10,420 nucleotides of DNA from assembly GCA_016209865.1 (NCBI GenBank), contig JACQVL010000268.1, positions 1 to 10,420 of the forward strand. The letters run 5' to 3'. Of this stretch, positions 1 to 8,211 are shown piece by piece; within the stretch, counting starts at the first letter, position 1, and each line of letters starts with the position of its first letter. This stretch comes from Candidatus Latescibacterota bacterium. Its GTDB lineage: Bacteria; JAAXHH01; JACQVL01. The translations under genes were made by a program, and so were the position numbers. The notes under the pieces are model-generated. The model saw only the letters and a list, made by a program, of their open reading frames with translations. It searched no databases and was not told the DNA's origin.

Positions 1-1116
1 GCCCAAGGAAGTCTTTCCGACCCCCGGCGGACCGACGAAGCAGAGGATCGGCCCCTTGAGCGTTTTCGTCAGGTGCACCACGGCGAGATACTCCAGAACC
101 CGCTCCTTGGGCTTCTTCAGGCCGTAATGGTCGGATTCCAGGATACGCTCCACCGCATCGGTCTTCCGGCGGTCCTTCGTGCGCGCCGACCAGGGGACGG
201 CGATCAGCCAGTCGAGGTAATTCCGGATGACGGTCGCTTCCGGGGACGTGGGGTGCATCTTCTGGAGTTTGGCGACCTCCGCGAGCGCCTTGGTTTCGAT
301 GTCCTTCGGCATGCTCGCCGCCGTGACCTGCTGGGTGAGTTCGGTGATCTCCTCCGTCTGCTCGTCGATGTCGCCCAGCTCGCGCTTGATGACCTTCATC
401 TGTTCTTGCAGGAAAAACTCCCGCTGCGCCCGCTGGATGCGATCCCGGACTTCCCCGTCGATCTGGGTCTTGATCTCTAAGATGTCGAGCTCCGTCGCTA
501 AGATGGAGGACAGCTCTGTCAGTTGCTCGCCCAGGTGGGGGGTTTCCAGGAGCCGCTGCTTCACCTGGGGCGTCTGGATGAGGTACGCCGCCATCGTGTC
601 GGCTAACCGTCGCGGGTCGTCGACGTTGTTCAGGGCGAGGAGGACTTCGTCCGGGATCTGCCGGTTGAGCTTGACGTACTCCGTAAACTGGCCGAGGACG
701 GAACGCAGTCGAGCGTGCACCGCTGGGGTCGGCGGGTCGTGCTCAGACCGAACGGTCACCCTGGCCTGGAGGGACGAGGACGCGGCCAGGAACCGGACGA
801 CGCGGGCGCGGACGAGTCCTTCGACCAGCGCCCGGATCATGCCGCTGGGCAGTTTGAGCACCTGGAGGACCCGCGCGACCACTCCCGACCGGTGGACATC
901 ATCCTTCGTCGGATGCTCGACCTCCGCGTCTCGCTGGGCGGCCAGAAAGATCAGACGGTCCTGGGTGACCGCCTGTTCGAGTGCCTTGATCGAAGCCTCT
1001 CGCGCGATGATGAGCGGGACGACCATGAACGGAAAGACGACGACTTCCCGAAGGGGGATGAGGGGGAGGCGGTCGGGAACGGCGATGACTTCATCGTCGT
1101 GCTGAATCGTCGGCAT
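1..1116 (-). CDS. lon: ATP-dependent protease Lon, N-terminal 372 residues (runs off the left edge)
   Basis: Cytosolic AAA+ serine protease that unfolds and degrades damaged and regulatory proteins. The reading frame is open from ATG at 1116 to base 1 and is cut by the window, so the rest of the ATPase and the Ser/Lys protease domain are not seen. The start gives MPTIQHDDEVIAVPDRLPLI followed by PLREVVVFPFMVVPL, the typical opening of the Lon substrate-binding (LAN) domain (about residues 15-200). A helical stretch containing QREFFLQEQMKVIKRELG follows, characteristic of Lon just before the ATPase. The last visible residues include Walker A, GPPGVGKTS at about 362-370. A Shine-Dalgarno AAGGA lies 5 nt before the ATG. 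The gene is last visible in the tig-clpP-clpX-lon cluster, 89 nt after clpX, with two hairpins between. Family assignment is very secure; the paralogue type beyond Lon is not tested. Confidence 0.97.
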   Translation of the reverse strand, partial: MPTIQHDDEVIAVPDRLPLIPLREVVVFPFMVVPLIIAREASIKALEQAVTQDRLIFLAAQRDAEVEHPTKDDVHRSGVVARVLQVLKLPSGMIRALVEGLVRARVVRFLAASSSLQARVTVRSEHDPPTPAVHARLRSVLGQFTEYVKLNRQIPDEVLLALNNVDDPRRLADTMAAYLIQTPQVKQRLLETPHLGEQLTELSSILATELDILEIKTQIDGEVRDRIQRAQREFFLQEQMKVIKRELGDIDEQTEEITELTQQVTAASMPKDIETKALAEVAKLQKMHPTSPEATVIRNYLDWLIAVPWSARTKDRRKTDAVERILESDHYGLKKPKERVLEYLAVVHLTKTLKGPILCFVGPPGVGKTSLG

Positions 1117-1136
1117 CGGGGTCCTTGAATGACGCA

Positions 1137-1199
1137 GGGGCACGGCACGCCGTGCCCCTACAGAATCACACCAGAATGCGGGCACACAGCCGTGTGCCC
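1137..1199. repeat. Two adjacent GC-rich hairpin repeats between clpX and lon
   Basis: The first unit, 1137-1161, pairs GGGGCACGGC (1137-1146) with GCCGTGCCCC (1149-1158) around a 2-nt loop and ends in CTAC, so on the minus strand it opens with GTAGGGGC. The second, 1180-1199, pairs GGGCACAC with GTGTGCCC around four bases. They match the GTAGGGGC palindrome family seen elsewhere in this window. In the transcript they would fold between clpX and lon. There is no U-tract after either hairpin, so they look like REP-type elements that may stabilise mRNA or tune lon expression, not terminators. That role is inference. Confidence 0.8.
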
Positions 1200-1205
1200 C
1201 GACTA

Positions 1206-2459
1206 CTACGCGCTCTGTTTCGCTTCCTTGCCGCCGAAGAGGAAGAGCGGCGGTTCCTTCTTCAGCACCGCGTTCCGGGAGATCACGCACTCCTGGACGT
1301 CCGACCGGGACGGGAGGCTGAACATCACGTCGAGCATCACATCTTCCAGGATGGAGCGGAGGGCCCGCGCCCCGGTTTTCTTCGTCATCGCCATCTCGAC
1401 GATCGCCTTCAGGGCGTCCGGCTGGAACTTCAGTTTTACCCCTTCCATGTCGAACAGGCGCTGGTACTGTTTGGTGAGGGCGTTCTTCGGGCGGAGCAGG
1501 ATGTCCATCAGCGCCTCCTCGCCTAATTCATGGAGGGTGGCGACGACGGGCAGCCGGCCGATGAGTTCCGGGATCAGCCCGTACTGCAGCAAGTCGTCCG
1601 GCTCGACCTGCGCTAAGATATCGCCGAGGTTCCGGTCGCGTTTGCTTCGCGGGGTGGTGCCGAACCCGATCGTGTTCTCAGTGACCCGCTTTTCGATGAC
1701 CCGGTCGAGGTCGTCGAACGCGCCGCCGCACACGAACAAGATATTTTTCGTGTTGATCTGGATGAAATTCTGCTCCGGGTGTTTCCGGCCGCCCTTGGGC
1801 GGGACGTTCGAGACCGTCCCCTCCAGCATCTTCAGCAGCGCCTGCTGGACGCCTTCGCCGGAGACGTCGCGGGTGATCGAGGGGTTGGCGGATTTCCGGG
1901 CGATCTTGTCGAGCTCATCCAAGTAGATGATCCCGGTCTCCGCGCGGGCGACGTCGTAGTCGGCCGACTGGAGCAGCCGGACGAGGATGCTCTCGACGTC
2001 CTCCCCGACGTACCCGGCTTCGGTCAGGACAGTGGCATCGGCGATGCAGAACGGGACGTGGAGGATCTTGGCCAGGGTCTGGGCGAGCAGCGTCTTCCCC
2101 GTCCCGGTCGGCCCGATCAACAGGATGTTACTCTTCTCCAGCTCCACATCGTCCCGGACAGACCCGAAGCGGATGCGTTTGTAATGGTTGTAGACCGCGA
2201 CGGACAGGACTTTCTTCGCGCGTTCCTGGCCGATGACGTAATCATCCAAGACCGCCTTGATCTCGGCCGGGGTGGGCAGTCGCTCGACCGCGGTCAGCGC
2301 CCCTTTGGCCGTCTCCTCGGCCAGGATGTCGTTGCACATCATCACGCATACGTTGCAGATCTGCACCGCCGGCCCGGTGATCAGCCGGTCGACCTCATCC
2401 GCGCTCCGGTTGCAGAACGAACACCTCAGGTCTGATCGCGACGACGATCGCTTTTTCAT
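1206..2459 (-). CDS. clpX: ATP-dependent Clp protease ATP-binding subunit ClpX
   Basis: AAA+ unfoldase that recognises tagged substrates, unfolds them and threads them into ClpP. It is 417 residues, the usual length. The N-terminal zinc-binding domain has C13-x2-C16 and C35-x2-C38. Walker A is GPTGTGKT (116-123), the pore-1 loop is GYVGED (149-154), and Walker B is IIYLDE (177-182). The RKH loop lies at 225-227, the ClpP-docking IGF tripeptide at 264-266, the arginine-finger region [10 protein letters not shown] around 296-305, and sensor-2 GARALR at 363-368. All key ClpX features are therefore present, including those needed to partner ClpP. The ATG is 13 nt after the clpP stop, with a modest GAGG-type ribosome site overlapping that stop. 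The gene ends in two consecutive TAG codons, right where a GC-rich hairpin repeat begins. Confidence 0.98.
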   Translation of the reverse strand: MKKRSSSRSDLRCSFCNRSADEVDRLITGPAVQICNVCVMMCNDILAEETAKGALTAVERLPTPAEIKAVLDDYVIGQERAKKVLSVAVYNHYKRIRFGSVRDDVELEKSNILLIGPTGTGKTLLAQTLAKILHVPFCIADATVLTEAGYVGEDVESILVRLLQSADYDVARAETGIIYLDELDKIARKSANPSITRDVSGEGVQQALLKMLEGTVSNVPPKGGRKHPEQNFIQINTKNILFVCGGAFDDLDRVIEKRVTENTIGFGTTPRSKRDRNLGDILAQVEPDDLLQYGLIPELIGRLPVVATLHELGEEALMDILLRPKNALTKQYQRLFDMEGVKLKFQPDALKAIVEMAMTKKTGARALRSILEDVMLDVMFSLPSRSDVQECVISRNAVLKKEPPLFLFGGKEAKQSA

Positions 2460-2472
2460 AGCGGTCTCATCC

Positions 2473-3093
2473 TCACACTTTCTGGTCGGCGGACTGGGTC
2501 AATCCTGGAAACGTCTTCGTCTCGACGACCGCGTCGACGAGGCCGTACTCCACCGCCTGGGAGGCGGACATCCAGAAATCCCGGTCGGTATCCCGTTCGA
2601 TCTTCTCGATCGGCTGGCCGGTATGTCGAGCGAGGATTTCATTGGTGCTCCGCTTCATCTTGACGATCTCTTCCGCCTGGATCTCGATATCCTTCGCCGT
2701 CCCCCCGAACGACCCCGACGGCTGGTGGAGGAGCATCTTCGAGTACGGCAGCGCGAACCGCTTGCCCTTCGTGCCCGCCGTCAACAGGAACGCGCCCATG
2801 CTCGCCGCCAGCCCCAGACAGTACGTCTGGATGGGCGGCTTGACGAACTGCATCGTGTCGTAGATGGCCAACCCGGCGTAGACAAGCCCACCGGGGCTGT
2901 TGATGTACAGGATAATGTCCTTATCCGCATCCTCGTACTGGAGGAACAACAACTGGGCGATGACGAGGTTGGCGATCGTGTCATCGATCGGTGTCCCGAT
3001 GAAGATGATGCGGTTCTTCAGCAAGAGCGAGAAGATGTCGTACGCCCGTTCCCCCCGCCCTGTCTGTTCGATGACCATTGGAACCAAGGGCAT
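2473..3093 (-). CDS. clpP: ATP-dependent Clp protease proteolytic subunit ClpP
   Basis: Serine peptidase that forms the tetradecameric chamber of ClpXP. I place the start at ATG 3093 (206 residues), not at the first in-frame start at 3138. AAGGAG sits 6 nt upstream of 3093, and [20 protein letters not shown] matches the usual ClpP N-terminus; the longer form would overlap tig. The catalytic triad is complete: Ser98 in GLAASMG, His123 in LLHQP and Asp172 in DRDFW. The oxyanion-side motif INSPGG is at about 64-69. The ribosome site abuts the tig stop codon, and clpX follows after 13 nt, so translation of the three genes is tightly coupled. The sequence looks like an ordinary active ClpP; no paralogue-like losses are seen. 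Confidence 0.98.
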   Translation of the reverse strand: MPLVPMVIEQTGRGERAYDIFSLLLKNRIIFIGTPIDDTIANLVIAQLLFLQYEDADKDIILYINSPGGLVYAGLAIYDTMQFVKPPIQTYCLGLAASMGAFLLTAGTKGKRFALPYSKMLLHQPSGSFGGTAKDIEIQAEEIVKMKRSTNEILARHTGQPIEKIERDTDRDFWMSASQAVEYGLVDAVVETKTFPGLTQSADQKV

Positions 3094-3106
3094 GGCACAC
3101 TCCTTC

Positions 3107-4348
3107 CTATCCCACGTGAATCTCCGCGACGTGCACAAGAAAATCGAGCACTTTATCTTCTTTGATCTCCGACTCGATCCGTTCGATCCGCCCGTTCTCC
3201 CGGAACGCCCTCTTCACCTGCTCGACCGTCAGGTTGCCCCGCTGCGCGATCAGGGCGATGCGTTCATCGAGTTCCGCCTCAGTCACGGTGATCCCTTCCC
3301 GTTCCGCGATCTCCTCGAAGATCAGGTACCGCTTGATCTGGTTGATGGCGGTCTGGTGGTACTGATGGCGCAACTCCTCTTCGTCGACGGGTTCTCGCGT
3401 GCTCCGCTTCGCGTTAGCGACGAGCTGATCGAGGTACGTCCGCAGCATCGACTGCGGGACTTCGAACGAGTTGTTCTCGACTAAGTGTTCGATCAGTTGG
3501 CCGCGAACTTCCCGGTCGGGTTCCTGCTCCAGGTCGCGCCGGATGCTCGCCGTGAGCGCCTCCAGGCTGCTGGACCCCAGGTCCTCCGCGAACGCGTCAT
3601 CGAGGGCTGGCAGCCGCTTCTCCAGGACATCCCGGACGGTCACCTGGAACAGGGCGTCCTGGCCGGCCAGGTTGGGGTCCTGGTAGTCCTGAGGGTACAC
3701 CGTCGACACCCGGCGTTCCTCGCCCGCCTGGATGCCGACGAGATGGTCGTCGAACTCCGGGCCGAACATCCCGTCGCCGAGCTGAAAAAACCGGTTGGTG
3801 AGCTTCCGGCCGATGATCGGGAGACCCGTCCGGTCGAGCTGCTGAATGTCCGCGACGAGGTACTGCTGGGGCTGGGCTTTTCCTTCGACGCGCACCACAT
3901 CCGCATGGCGGTCCCGCAGCGCATTCAGGGCGCGCTGGAGCTGCTCGTCGGTGACCTCCACCGGCCGCTTCGTCACCCGGATGCCCCGGTACTCCTTGAG
4001 GTCGATCGCGGGCTTGACCTCGACGGTCGCCTTGAAGCGGAGCGACTGGCCTTCCTGGAATTCGATCTCTTCCACCACGGCCTGGCCGAGGGGGACGAGA
4101 TGGACTTCCTCACGGGCTTTCTCGTAGAATTCTGGGACGAGCTTCTGGAGGACCTCCCGTTTGATCTCTTCCCCGAACCGGGCTTTCAGCAGGTCGAGCG
4201 GTGCTTTCCCCTGACGAAACCCTGGGAGTTTGATCTGTTTTCGGTAGCGCTGGAACGCGGAATCGATCTGCTCCTGGACCTGCGTCGACGGCACCTCGAT
4301 ATCTAATACGCGCTTCCACGGCGCGGGTTCGGTCATGGTGACTTTCAA
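3107..4348 (-). CDS. tig: Trigger factor (ribosome-associated chaperone), TTG start
   Basis: Chaperone that docks at the ribosomal exit tunnel and shelters nascent chains. From TTG at 4348 the product is 413 residues, slightly shorter than the E. coli protein. The ribosome-binding signature GFRQGKAP is at 43-50 in the N-terminal domain. A central PPIase-like (FKBP-type) domain covers about 155-245, with a weakly conserved core but recognisable [19 protein letters not shown]. The C-terminal helical chaperone arms run from about 250 to the end. An upstream GTG at 4366 would give six more residues, but AGGAGG at 4355-4360 lies inside that extension and is ideally placed (6 nt) for the TTG. The protein then starts (M)[12 protein letters not shown], aligning with the classical trigger factor start. 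First gene of the tig-clpP-clpX-lon operon. Confidence 0.96.
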   Translation of the reverse strand: MKVTMTEPAPWKRVLDIEVPSTQVQEQIDSAFQRYRKQIKLPGFRQGKAPLDLLKARFGEEIKREVLQKLVPEFYEKAREEVHLVPLGQAVVEEIEFQEGQSLRFKATVEVKPAIDLKEYRGIRVTKRPVEVTDEQLQRALNALRDRHADVVRVEGKAQPQQYLVADIQQLDRTGLPIIGRKLTNRFFQLGDGMFGPEFDDHLVGIQAGEERRVSTVYPQDYQDPNLAGQDALFQVTVRDVLEKRLPALDDAFAEDLGSSSLEALTASIRRDLEQEPDREVRGQLIEHLVENNSFEVPQSMLRTYLDQLVANAKRSTREPVDEEELRHQYHQTAINQIKRYLIFEEIAEREGITVTEAELDERIALIAQRGNLTVEQVKRAFRENGRIERIESEIKEDKVLDFLVHVAEIHVG

Positions 4349-4354
4349 CGCTGT

Positions 4355-4360
4355 CCTCCT
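4355..4360 (-). promoter_or_regulatory. Ribosome binding site that decides the tig start
   Basis: AGGAGG on the minus strand is followed by six bases and then TTG at 4348-4346. It is a perfect Shine-Dalgarno core and would be inside the coding region if the upstream GTG at 4366 were used, so it argues for the non-ATG start. Confidence 0.85.
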
Positions 4361-4373
4361 CACCACGTACGAG

Positions 4374-4399
4374 AGGGGCGCAGCAGGCCACGCCCCTAT
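4374..4399. repeat. GC-rich hairpin in the tig leader (repeat family member)
   Basis: AGGGGCG (4374-4380) pairs with CGCCCCT (4391-4397) around a 10-base loop. It resembles the other GTAGGGGC-type elements, here with ATAGGGGC on the minus strand. It lies between the tig promoter and its ribosome site, so every operon transcript should carry it in its roughly 80-nt leader. The hairpin ends about 13 nt before the Shine-Dalgarno, leaving that site free. Confidence 0.7.
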
Positions 4400-4433
4400 G
4401 GATCACACCGCTGTCACGGTCTTTCGCCCCGTC

Positions 4434-4462
4434 AATGTACGCATCCGTTCCGGGATTGTCAA
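4434..4462 (-). promoter_or_regulatory. Sigma70-like promoter for tig-clpP-clpX-lon
   Basis: Read on the minus strand, a perfect -35 TTGACA (4462-4457) is followed by a 17-nt spacer and a -10 TACATT (4439-4434). Transcription would start near 4427, giving a leader of about 80 nt before the TTG start of tig. No heat-shock type promoter or operator is evident beside it. Confidence 0.8.
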
Positions 4463-4482
4463 GCACAAATTCGGAAGACGGT

Positions 4483-4503
4483 GGTCGATGGTCGGTGGTC
4501 GGT
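4483..4503. repeat. Short tandem repeat, three 7-bp units
   Basis: Three head-to-tail heptamers, GGTCGAT, GGTCGGT and GGTCGGT, lie just upstream of the tig promoter. They could be a slippage-prone tract or a small binding array; nothing in the sequence separates these. Confidence 0.7.
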
Positions 4504-4515
4504 AAAAAGCAATGA

Positions 4516-4539
4516 GGGGCGCGAGGCCTCGCGCCCCTA
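4516..4539. repeat. Perfect 22-bp palindrome of the GTAGGGGC family, overlapping a stop codon
   Basis: Bases 4516-4537 read the same on both strands (GGGGCGCGAGG then CCTCGCGCCCC). The flanking TA at 4538-4539 completes, on the minus strand, the TAG stop codon of the gene at 4537-4968. A TTTTT run follows some bases later on the minus strand, so weak terminator activity between this gene and the tig operon is possible but not convincing. Confidence 0.85.
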
Positions 4540-4968
4540 CTTCATGTACTGCTCGAACAACGCGGGATACTTGACCACCATGACTTCGATCATCCGTTCG
4601 ACGTCCGGGGGAAGTTGGGCCTGGGGCACGATGAGTTTGTTCTGGTGCTCGACGTTCGCGCCCATGAACCCGCCGATGGCTCGGCCGACCTCAGCGTTGC
4701 GTTGGGCGATGATCGCCCGGATGAGGGTATCGGCTTCCGTCTGAGTGTACCGGCCGCGGAAGCGATCGGTCGTGATCGAGAGCACCCGGTTGTTCGCTTC
4801 CTCCGCTTTGACCAGTGCGACATCGACCAGGCCGATGGCGGCCAGGAATTGATCGGTGGACATCGGGACCCGCTGGGCGGTCCCGTGCGCGGAGCGTTGT
4901 CCGGCCAGGAATGCCCCGGTCAGCAGGCCGAGGACGACGACGATCATCAATCGAGGATGTCGTATCAT
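4537..4968 (-). CDS. Small membrane-anchored or secreted protein of unknown function
   Basis: I do not recognise a family. The 143-residue product starts MIRHPRLMIVVVLGLLTGAF: a short basic N-terminus and a hydrophobic segment (about 8-22) typical of a signal anchor or signal peptide. There is no cysteine for a lipoprotein. The rest is soluble, mostly helical in look (about 36-110, rich in Ala, Glu, Arg), and ends EVMVVKYPALFEQYMK. ATG at 4968 has AAGGGGG 7-8 nt upstream. The gene lies between a tRNA terminator and the tig promoter, with no clear promoter of its own in the ~60 nt available. Its TAG stop is formed by a GC-rich repeat, so the end may have been reshaped by repeat insertion. Coding status rests on the ribosome site, signal segment and intact frame. 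Confidence 0.75.
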   Translation of the reverse strand: MIRHPRLMIVVVLGLLTGAFLAGQRSAHGTAQRVPMSTDQFLAAIGLVDVALVKAEEANNRVLSITTDRFRGRYTQTEADTLIRAIIAQRNAEVGRAIGGFMGANVEHQNKLIVPQAQLPPDVERMIEVMVVKYPALFEQYMK

Positions 4969-4999
4969 ACGTTGACCCCCTTGATGAGACCATCCTGGA

Positions 5000-5024
5000 G
5001 GGGCACGGCGCGTCGTGTCCCTAC
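5000..5024. repeat. GTAGGG-type hairpin repeat downstream of the tRNA terminator
   Basis: The GGGGCACGGC arm at 5000-5009 pairs imperfectly with GTCGTGTCCC at 5012-5021, followed by TAC. It closely resembles the clpX-lon copy at 1137-1161 but with substitutions in one arm, as in a diverging family copy. It lies between the tRNA terminator and the small membrane protein gene. Confidence 0.75.
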
Positions 5025-5026
5025 GG

Positions 5027-5065
5027 AAAACAAAAACGACTTACAGCTATTGCTATAAGTCGTTT
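5027..5065 (-). terminator. Rho-independent terminator after tRNA-Leu
   Basis: On the minus strand, AAACGACTTA (5065-5056) pairs with TAAGTCGTTT (5043-5034). After a C-A mismatch, AGC/GCT gives three further pairs under a 4-nt loop. The stem is followed by TTTTTGTTTT. It begins 13 nt after the last base of the tRNA, the expected position, and would also end a ctpA-tRNA transcript. Confidence 0.9.
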
Positions 5066-5078
5066 CAGCGTCGAGGGA

Positions 5079-5160
5079 TGCGAGAGGGGGGAGTCGAACC
5101 CCCATGGGTCACCCCACTGGATCCTAAGTCCAGCGCGTCTGCCAATTCCGCCACCCTCGC
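5079..5160 (-). tRNA. tRNA-Leu, anticodon UAG (reads CUA/CUN)
   Basis: The 82-nt gene folds as a class II tRNA. The 7-bp acceptor stem GCGAGGG pairs with CTCTCGC (one G-T pair) and has discriminator A at 5079. The D-arm contains GGCGGAATTGGCAGACGC, and the anticodon stem is CTGGA/TCCAG with 7-nt loop CTTAGGA. The anticodon TAG is at 5126-5124. A variable arm, TGGGGTGACCCA, and the T-arm GGGGGTTCGACTCCCCC follow. A long variable arm, an A discriminator and the anticodon identify leucine. CCA is not encoded. The 5' end is only 14 nt from the ctpA stop codon and no separate promoter is obvious, so co-transcription with ctpA is likely. Confidence 0.97.
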
Positions 5161-5176
5161 GGCCTCCGCCACCCTC
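5147..5176. repeat. 12-bp direct repeat linking the tRNA 5' end and the ctpA stop
   Basis: TCCGCCACCCTC occurs at 5147-5158, inside the 5' part of the tRNA (acceptor and D-arm), and again at 5165-5176, covering the first bases of the ctpA stop region. The copies are offset by 18 bp. This looks like a local duplication of the tRNA 5' end. Confidence 0.75.
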
Positions 5177-6935
5177 ACTCCACCCCAACCACCGCCTCTC
5201 GCGTGCGACTGGGGAGCGCTCCTGTGCGCTTGGTCTCGGGTTTCTGCGCGCTGAGACTCTGTTTGTATTTCTGCGGGTCCTTCAGCATGTCGACGCCGGC
5301 CAGGACCTGCGGGTCGTGCTGCAAGGCGTACGTGTACCGTCCCTCACTCCCCCAGAGCTTAGCCGTGACCTCCGCCCCGATCTTGCCTTCGATCAGGTCC
5401 CGGTTGGCCTCAAACTCCGCGTCACGCTGCGCCTGGAGTTGGTCTCGCAGGACGGTGATCGTCCTCAGCACCGCCGCGTCGAACTTCCGCTCTTTGGCCA
5501 TCCCCTCCAGTTTTTCCAGTTCCAGCTCGGCATCCGTTTTATACGTAAAGCGCCGTTCTGCGAGGAACGTCTTGAACGCGGCGATCATCGCATCATCGAC
5601 CCGGAACGTCGCCCGATCGAAGTCCTTGTGCGCCGCAGTGTAGTGCGTGGCGAAGTTGATGAACATCTGATGGTTTGTCAATTCGTTCACCAGTCGTGGG
5701 GATGCGGGCGACTTGACTTCAACGTCTGGCGTCACCCCTCCACCGCCGTAGACAAAGCGTCCGGCATGGGTTCGGAATTGTTCCTTCTTCGCCGGGGGGG
5801 CGGTCGAGGGCTCCGCAGGAGCGTGGACAGCGGTGCTGTCCTCCCCATCACGGGCCGTGCGGGTCATCTTCTGGATCAACCGGCCGCTCGGGGTGTAGTA
5901 CCGGGCGGTCGTGATCTTCAGCGCGGTGCCGTTCGACATCGGGAAGATCTGCTGGACGAGCGCCTTGCCGTACGTCGTCGTCCCGATCACGACCCCGCGG
6001 TCCCAGTCCTGAATCGCGCCAGCGACGATCTCTGAGGCACTCGCACTGTATTCGTCCACCAGGACGACTAAGGGAAGGTCACGGACCCCGGCGGAACCGG
6101 AGGCACGGTATTCTTTATCCTGGTCCTTATCCCGGCCTTTGGTGTACACGATCAGCCGTCCGGACTCCAGGAACTTGCTCGCCACCGTCACGGCCTGTTC
6201 GAGCAGACCGCCCGGGTTGTGTCGCAGGTCGAGGATAAGGCCGGACACGCGTGTGGTCTGCAGCCGTCTGAGGGCGCGATCCACCTCGGCGCCAGAGTCC
6301 TCGGTGAACTGGTTGAGCTTGAGGTAGCCGATATCATCCTGGATGACCCCGGCATACTGGATGACGGGGATGGTGATGATCGCGCGGACGATGCGGTAGT
6401 CGATCGGGGCGTCGACTCCGTCCCGCTCGACAGCCAGGGAAACGGCCGTCCCCGGCTCTCCACGGAGCAGGTCGGCGGCCTGGGTCACGTCGAAGTCGGC
6501 AGTCGTCCGGCCTTCGATCTTCACGATGCGATCACCTGTCTGGATCCCCGCGTTGTACGCCGGGGTGTCCTCAAACAGGCTGACGACGATCAGGGATTTG
6601 TCCTGTTTGGCGATCTTGATGCCCAGCCCCCCGTACTTCCCCTGGATTTGCATCATCTTCATCTCATCGTTCTCTTTTTTCTCCAGGAATTCCGTGTAGG
6701 GGTCGAGCGTATCGAGCATCCCGCGGATAGCAGAGTTGATGGCGTGCTTCGCGTTGATCTCATCGACGTACTTCATCCGGATCTGGGTCGTGATCTGGTT
6801 GAGGAGGTTCAGGTTTTCGTAATAATCGTCCCCGATCGCCTGCACATGCCCGGAACCAACGATCCAGCCGATGCCGAGCAGGGCGACGACCGTCACGACG
6901 GCGATGGTCAGACTACTCCGATTCCGCGTCCACAT
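5175..6935 (-). CDS. ctpA: S41 family carboxy-terminal processing protease (CtpA-like), membrane-anchored
   Basis: Envelope serine protease with a Ser/Lys dyad that trims or degrades proteins from the C-terminus. I choose ATG 6935 (586 residues): AGGAGGT lies 7 nt upstream, while the longer frame runs into ino1. An N-terminal hydrophobic segment (about 9-26) is a signal anchor. A PDZ domain covers about 100-185 (GKYGGLGIKI, AGIQTGDRIVKIEG). The S41 core follows, with LDLRHNPGG at about 235-243, nucleophile Ser299 in SASASEI, and Lys324 with Gln328 in TYGKALVQQ; these match E. coli Prc Ser430/Lys455/Gln459 in spacing. A long C-terminal part (about 385-586), rich in Glu, Lys and Arg, exceeds the short tails of CtpA/CtpB. 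It lies 22 nt after ino1 and 14 nt before the tRNA. The substrate is unknown. Confidence 0.93.
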   Translation of the reverse strand: MWTRNRSSLTIAVVTVVALLGIGWIVGSGHVQAIGDDYYENLNLLNQITTQIRMKYVDEINAKHAINSAIRGMLDTLDPYTEFLEKKENDEMKMMQIQGKYGGLGIKIAKQDKSLIVVSLFEDTPAYNAGIQTGDRIVKIEGRTTADFDVTQAADLLRGEPGTAVSLAVERDGVDAPIDYRIVRAIITIPVIQYAGVIQDDIGYLKLNQFTEDSGAEVDRALRRLQTTRVSGLILDLRHNPGGLLEQAVTVASKFLESGRLIVYTKGRDKDQDKEYRASGSAGVRDLPLVVLVDEYSASASEIVAGAIQDWDRGVVIGTTTYGKALVQQIFPMSNGTALKITTARYYTPSGRLIQKMTRTARDGEDSTAVHAPAEPSTAPPAKKEQFRTHAGRFVYGGGGVTPDVEVKSPASPRLVNELTNHQMFINFATHYTAAHKDFDRATFRVDDAMIAAFKTFLAERRFTYKTDAELELEKLEGMAKERKFDAAVLRTITVLRDQLQAQRDAEFEANRDLIEGKIGAEVTAKLWGSEGRYTYALQHDPQVLAGVDMLKDPQKYKQSLSAQKPETKRTGALPSRTREAVVGVE

Positions 6936-6957
6936 GACCCGACCTCCTGGATTGACC

Positions 6958-8175
<1,218 letters not shown>

Positions 8176-8211
8176 GCACACGCTCCTTTTCCCGACACGC
8201 GGTCCCGCCCG

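Noticed and set aside
73-1128. Long plus-strand reading frames opposite lon (73-480, 227-1105, 715-1128)
   Set aside because: They are antisense shadows of the Lon frame in GC-rich DNA, with no ribosome sites and Arg/Ser- or Asp/Arg-rich compositions lacking any domain.
3094-3138. Longer ClpP start at 3138
   Set aside because: It would overlap the tig 3' end and lacks a ribosome site, while ATG 3093 has AAGGAG at ideal distance and the standard N-terminus.
1125-4306. Plus-strand frames opposite clpX, clpP and tig
   Set aside because: They are mirror-frame artefacts of well-identified minus-strand genes.
4516-4537. Strong intrinsic terminator after the small membrane protein gene
   Set aside because: The palindrome is perfect, but the T-run is several bases away and not contiguous with the stem, so it is listed as a repeat.
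4815-6035. 406-residue plus-strand frame across the tRNA and the ctpA end
   Set aside because: It reads through the antisense of a tRNA, its terminator and ctpA, and has no recognisable domain or ribosome site.
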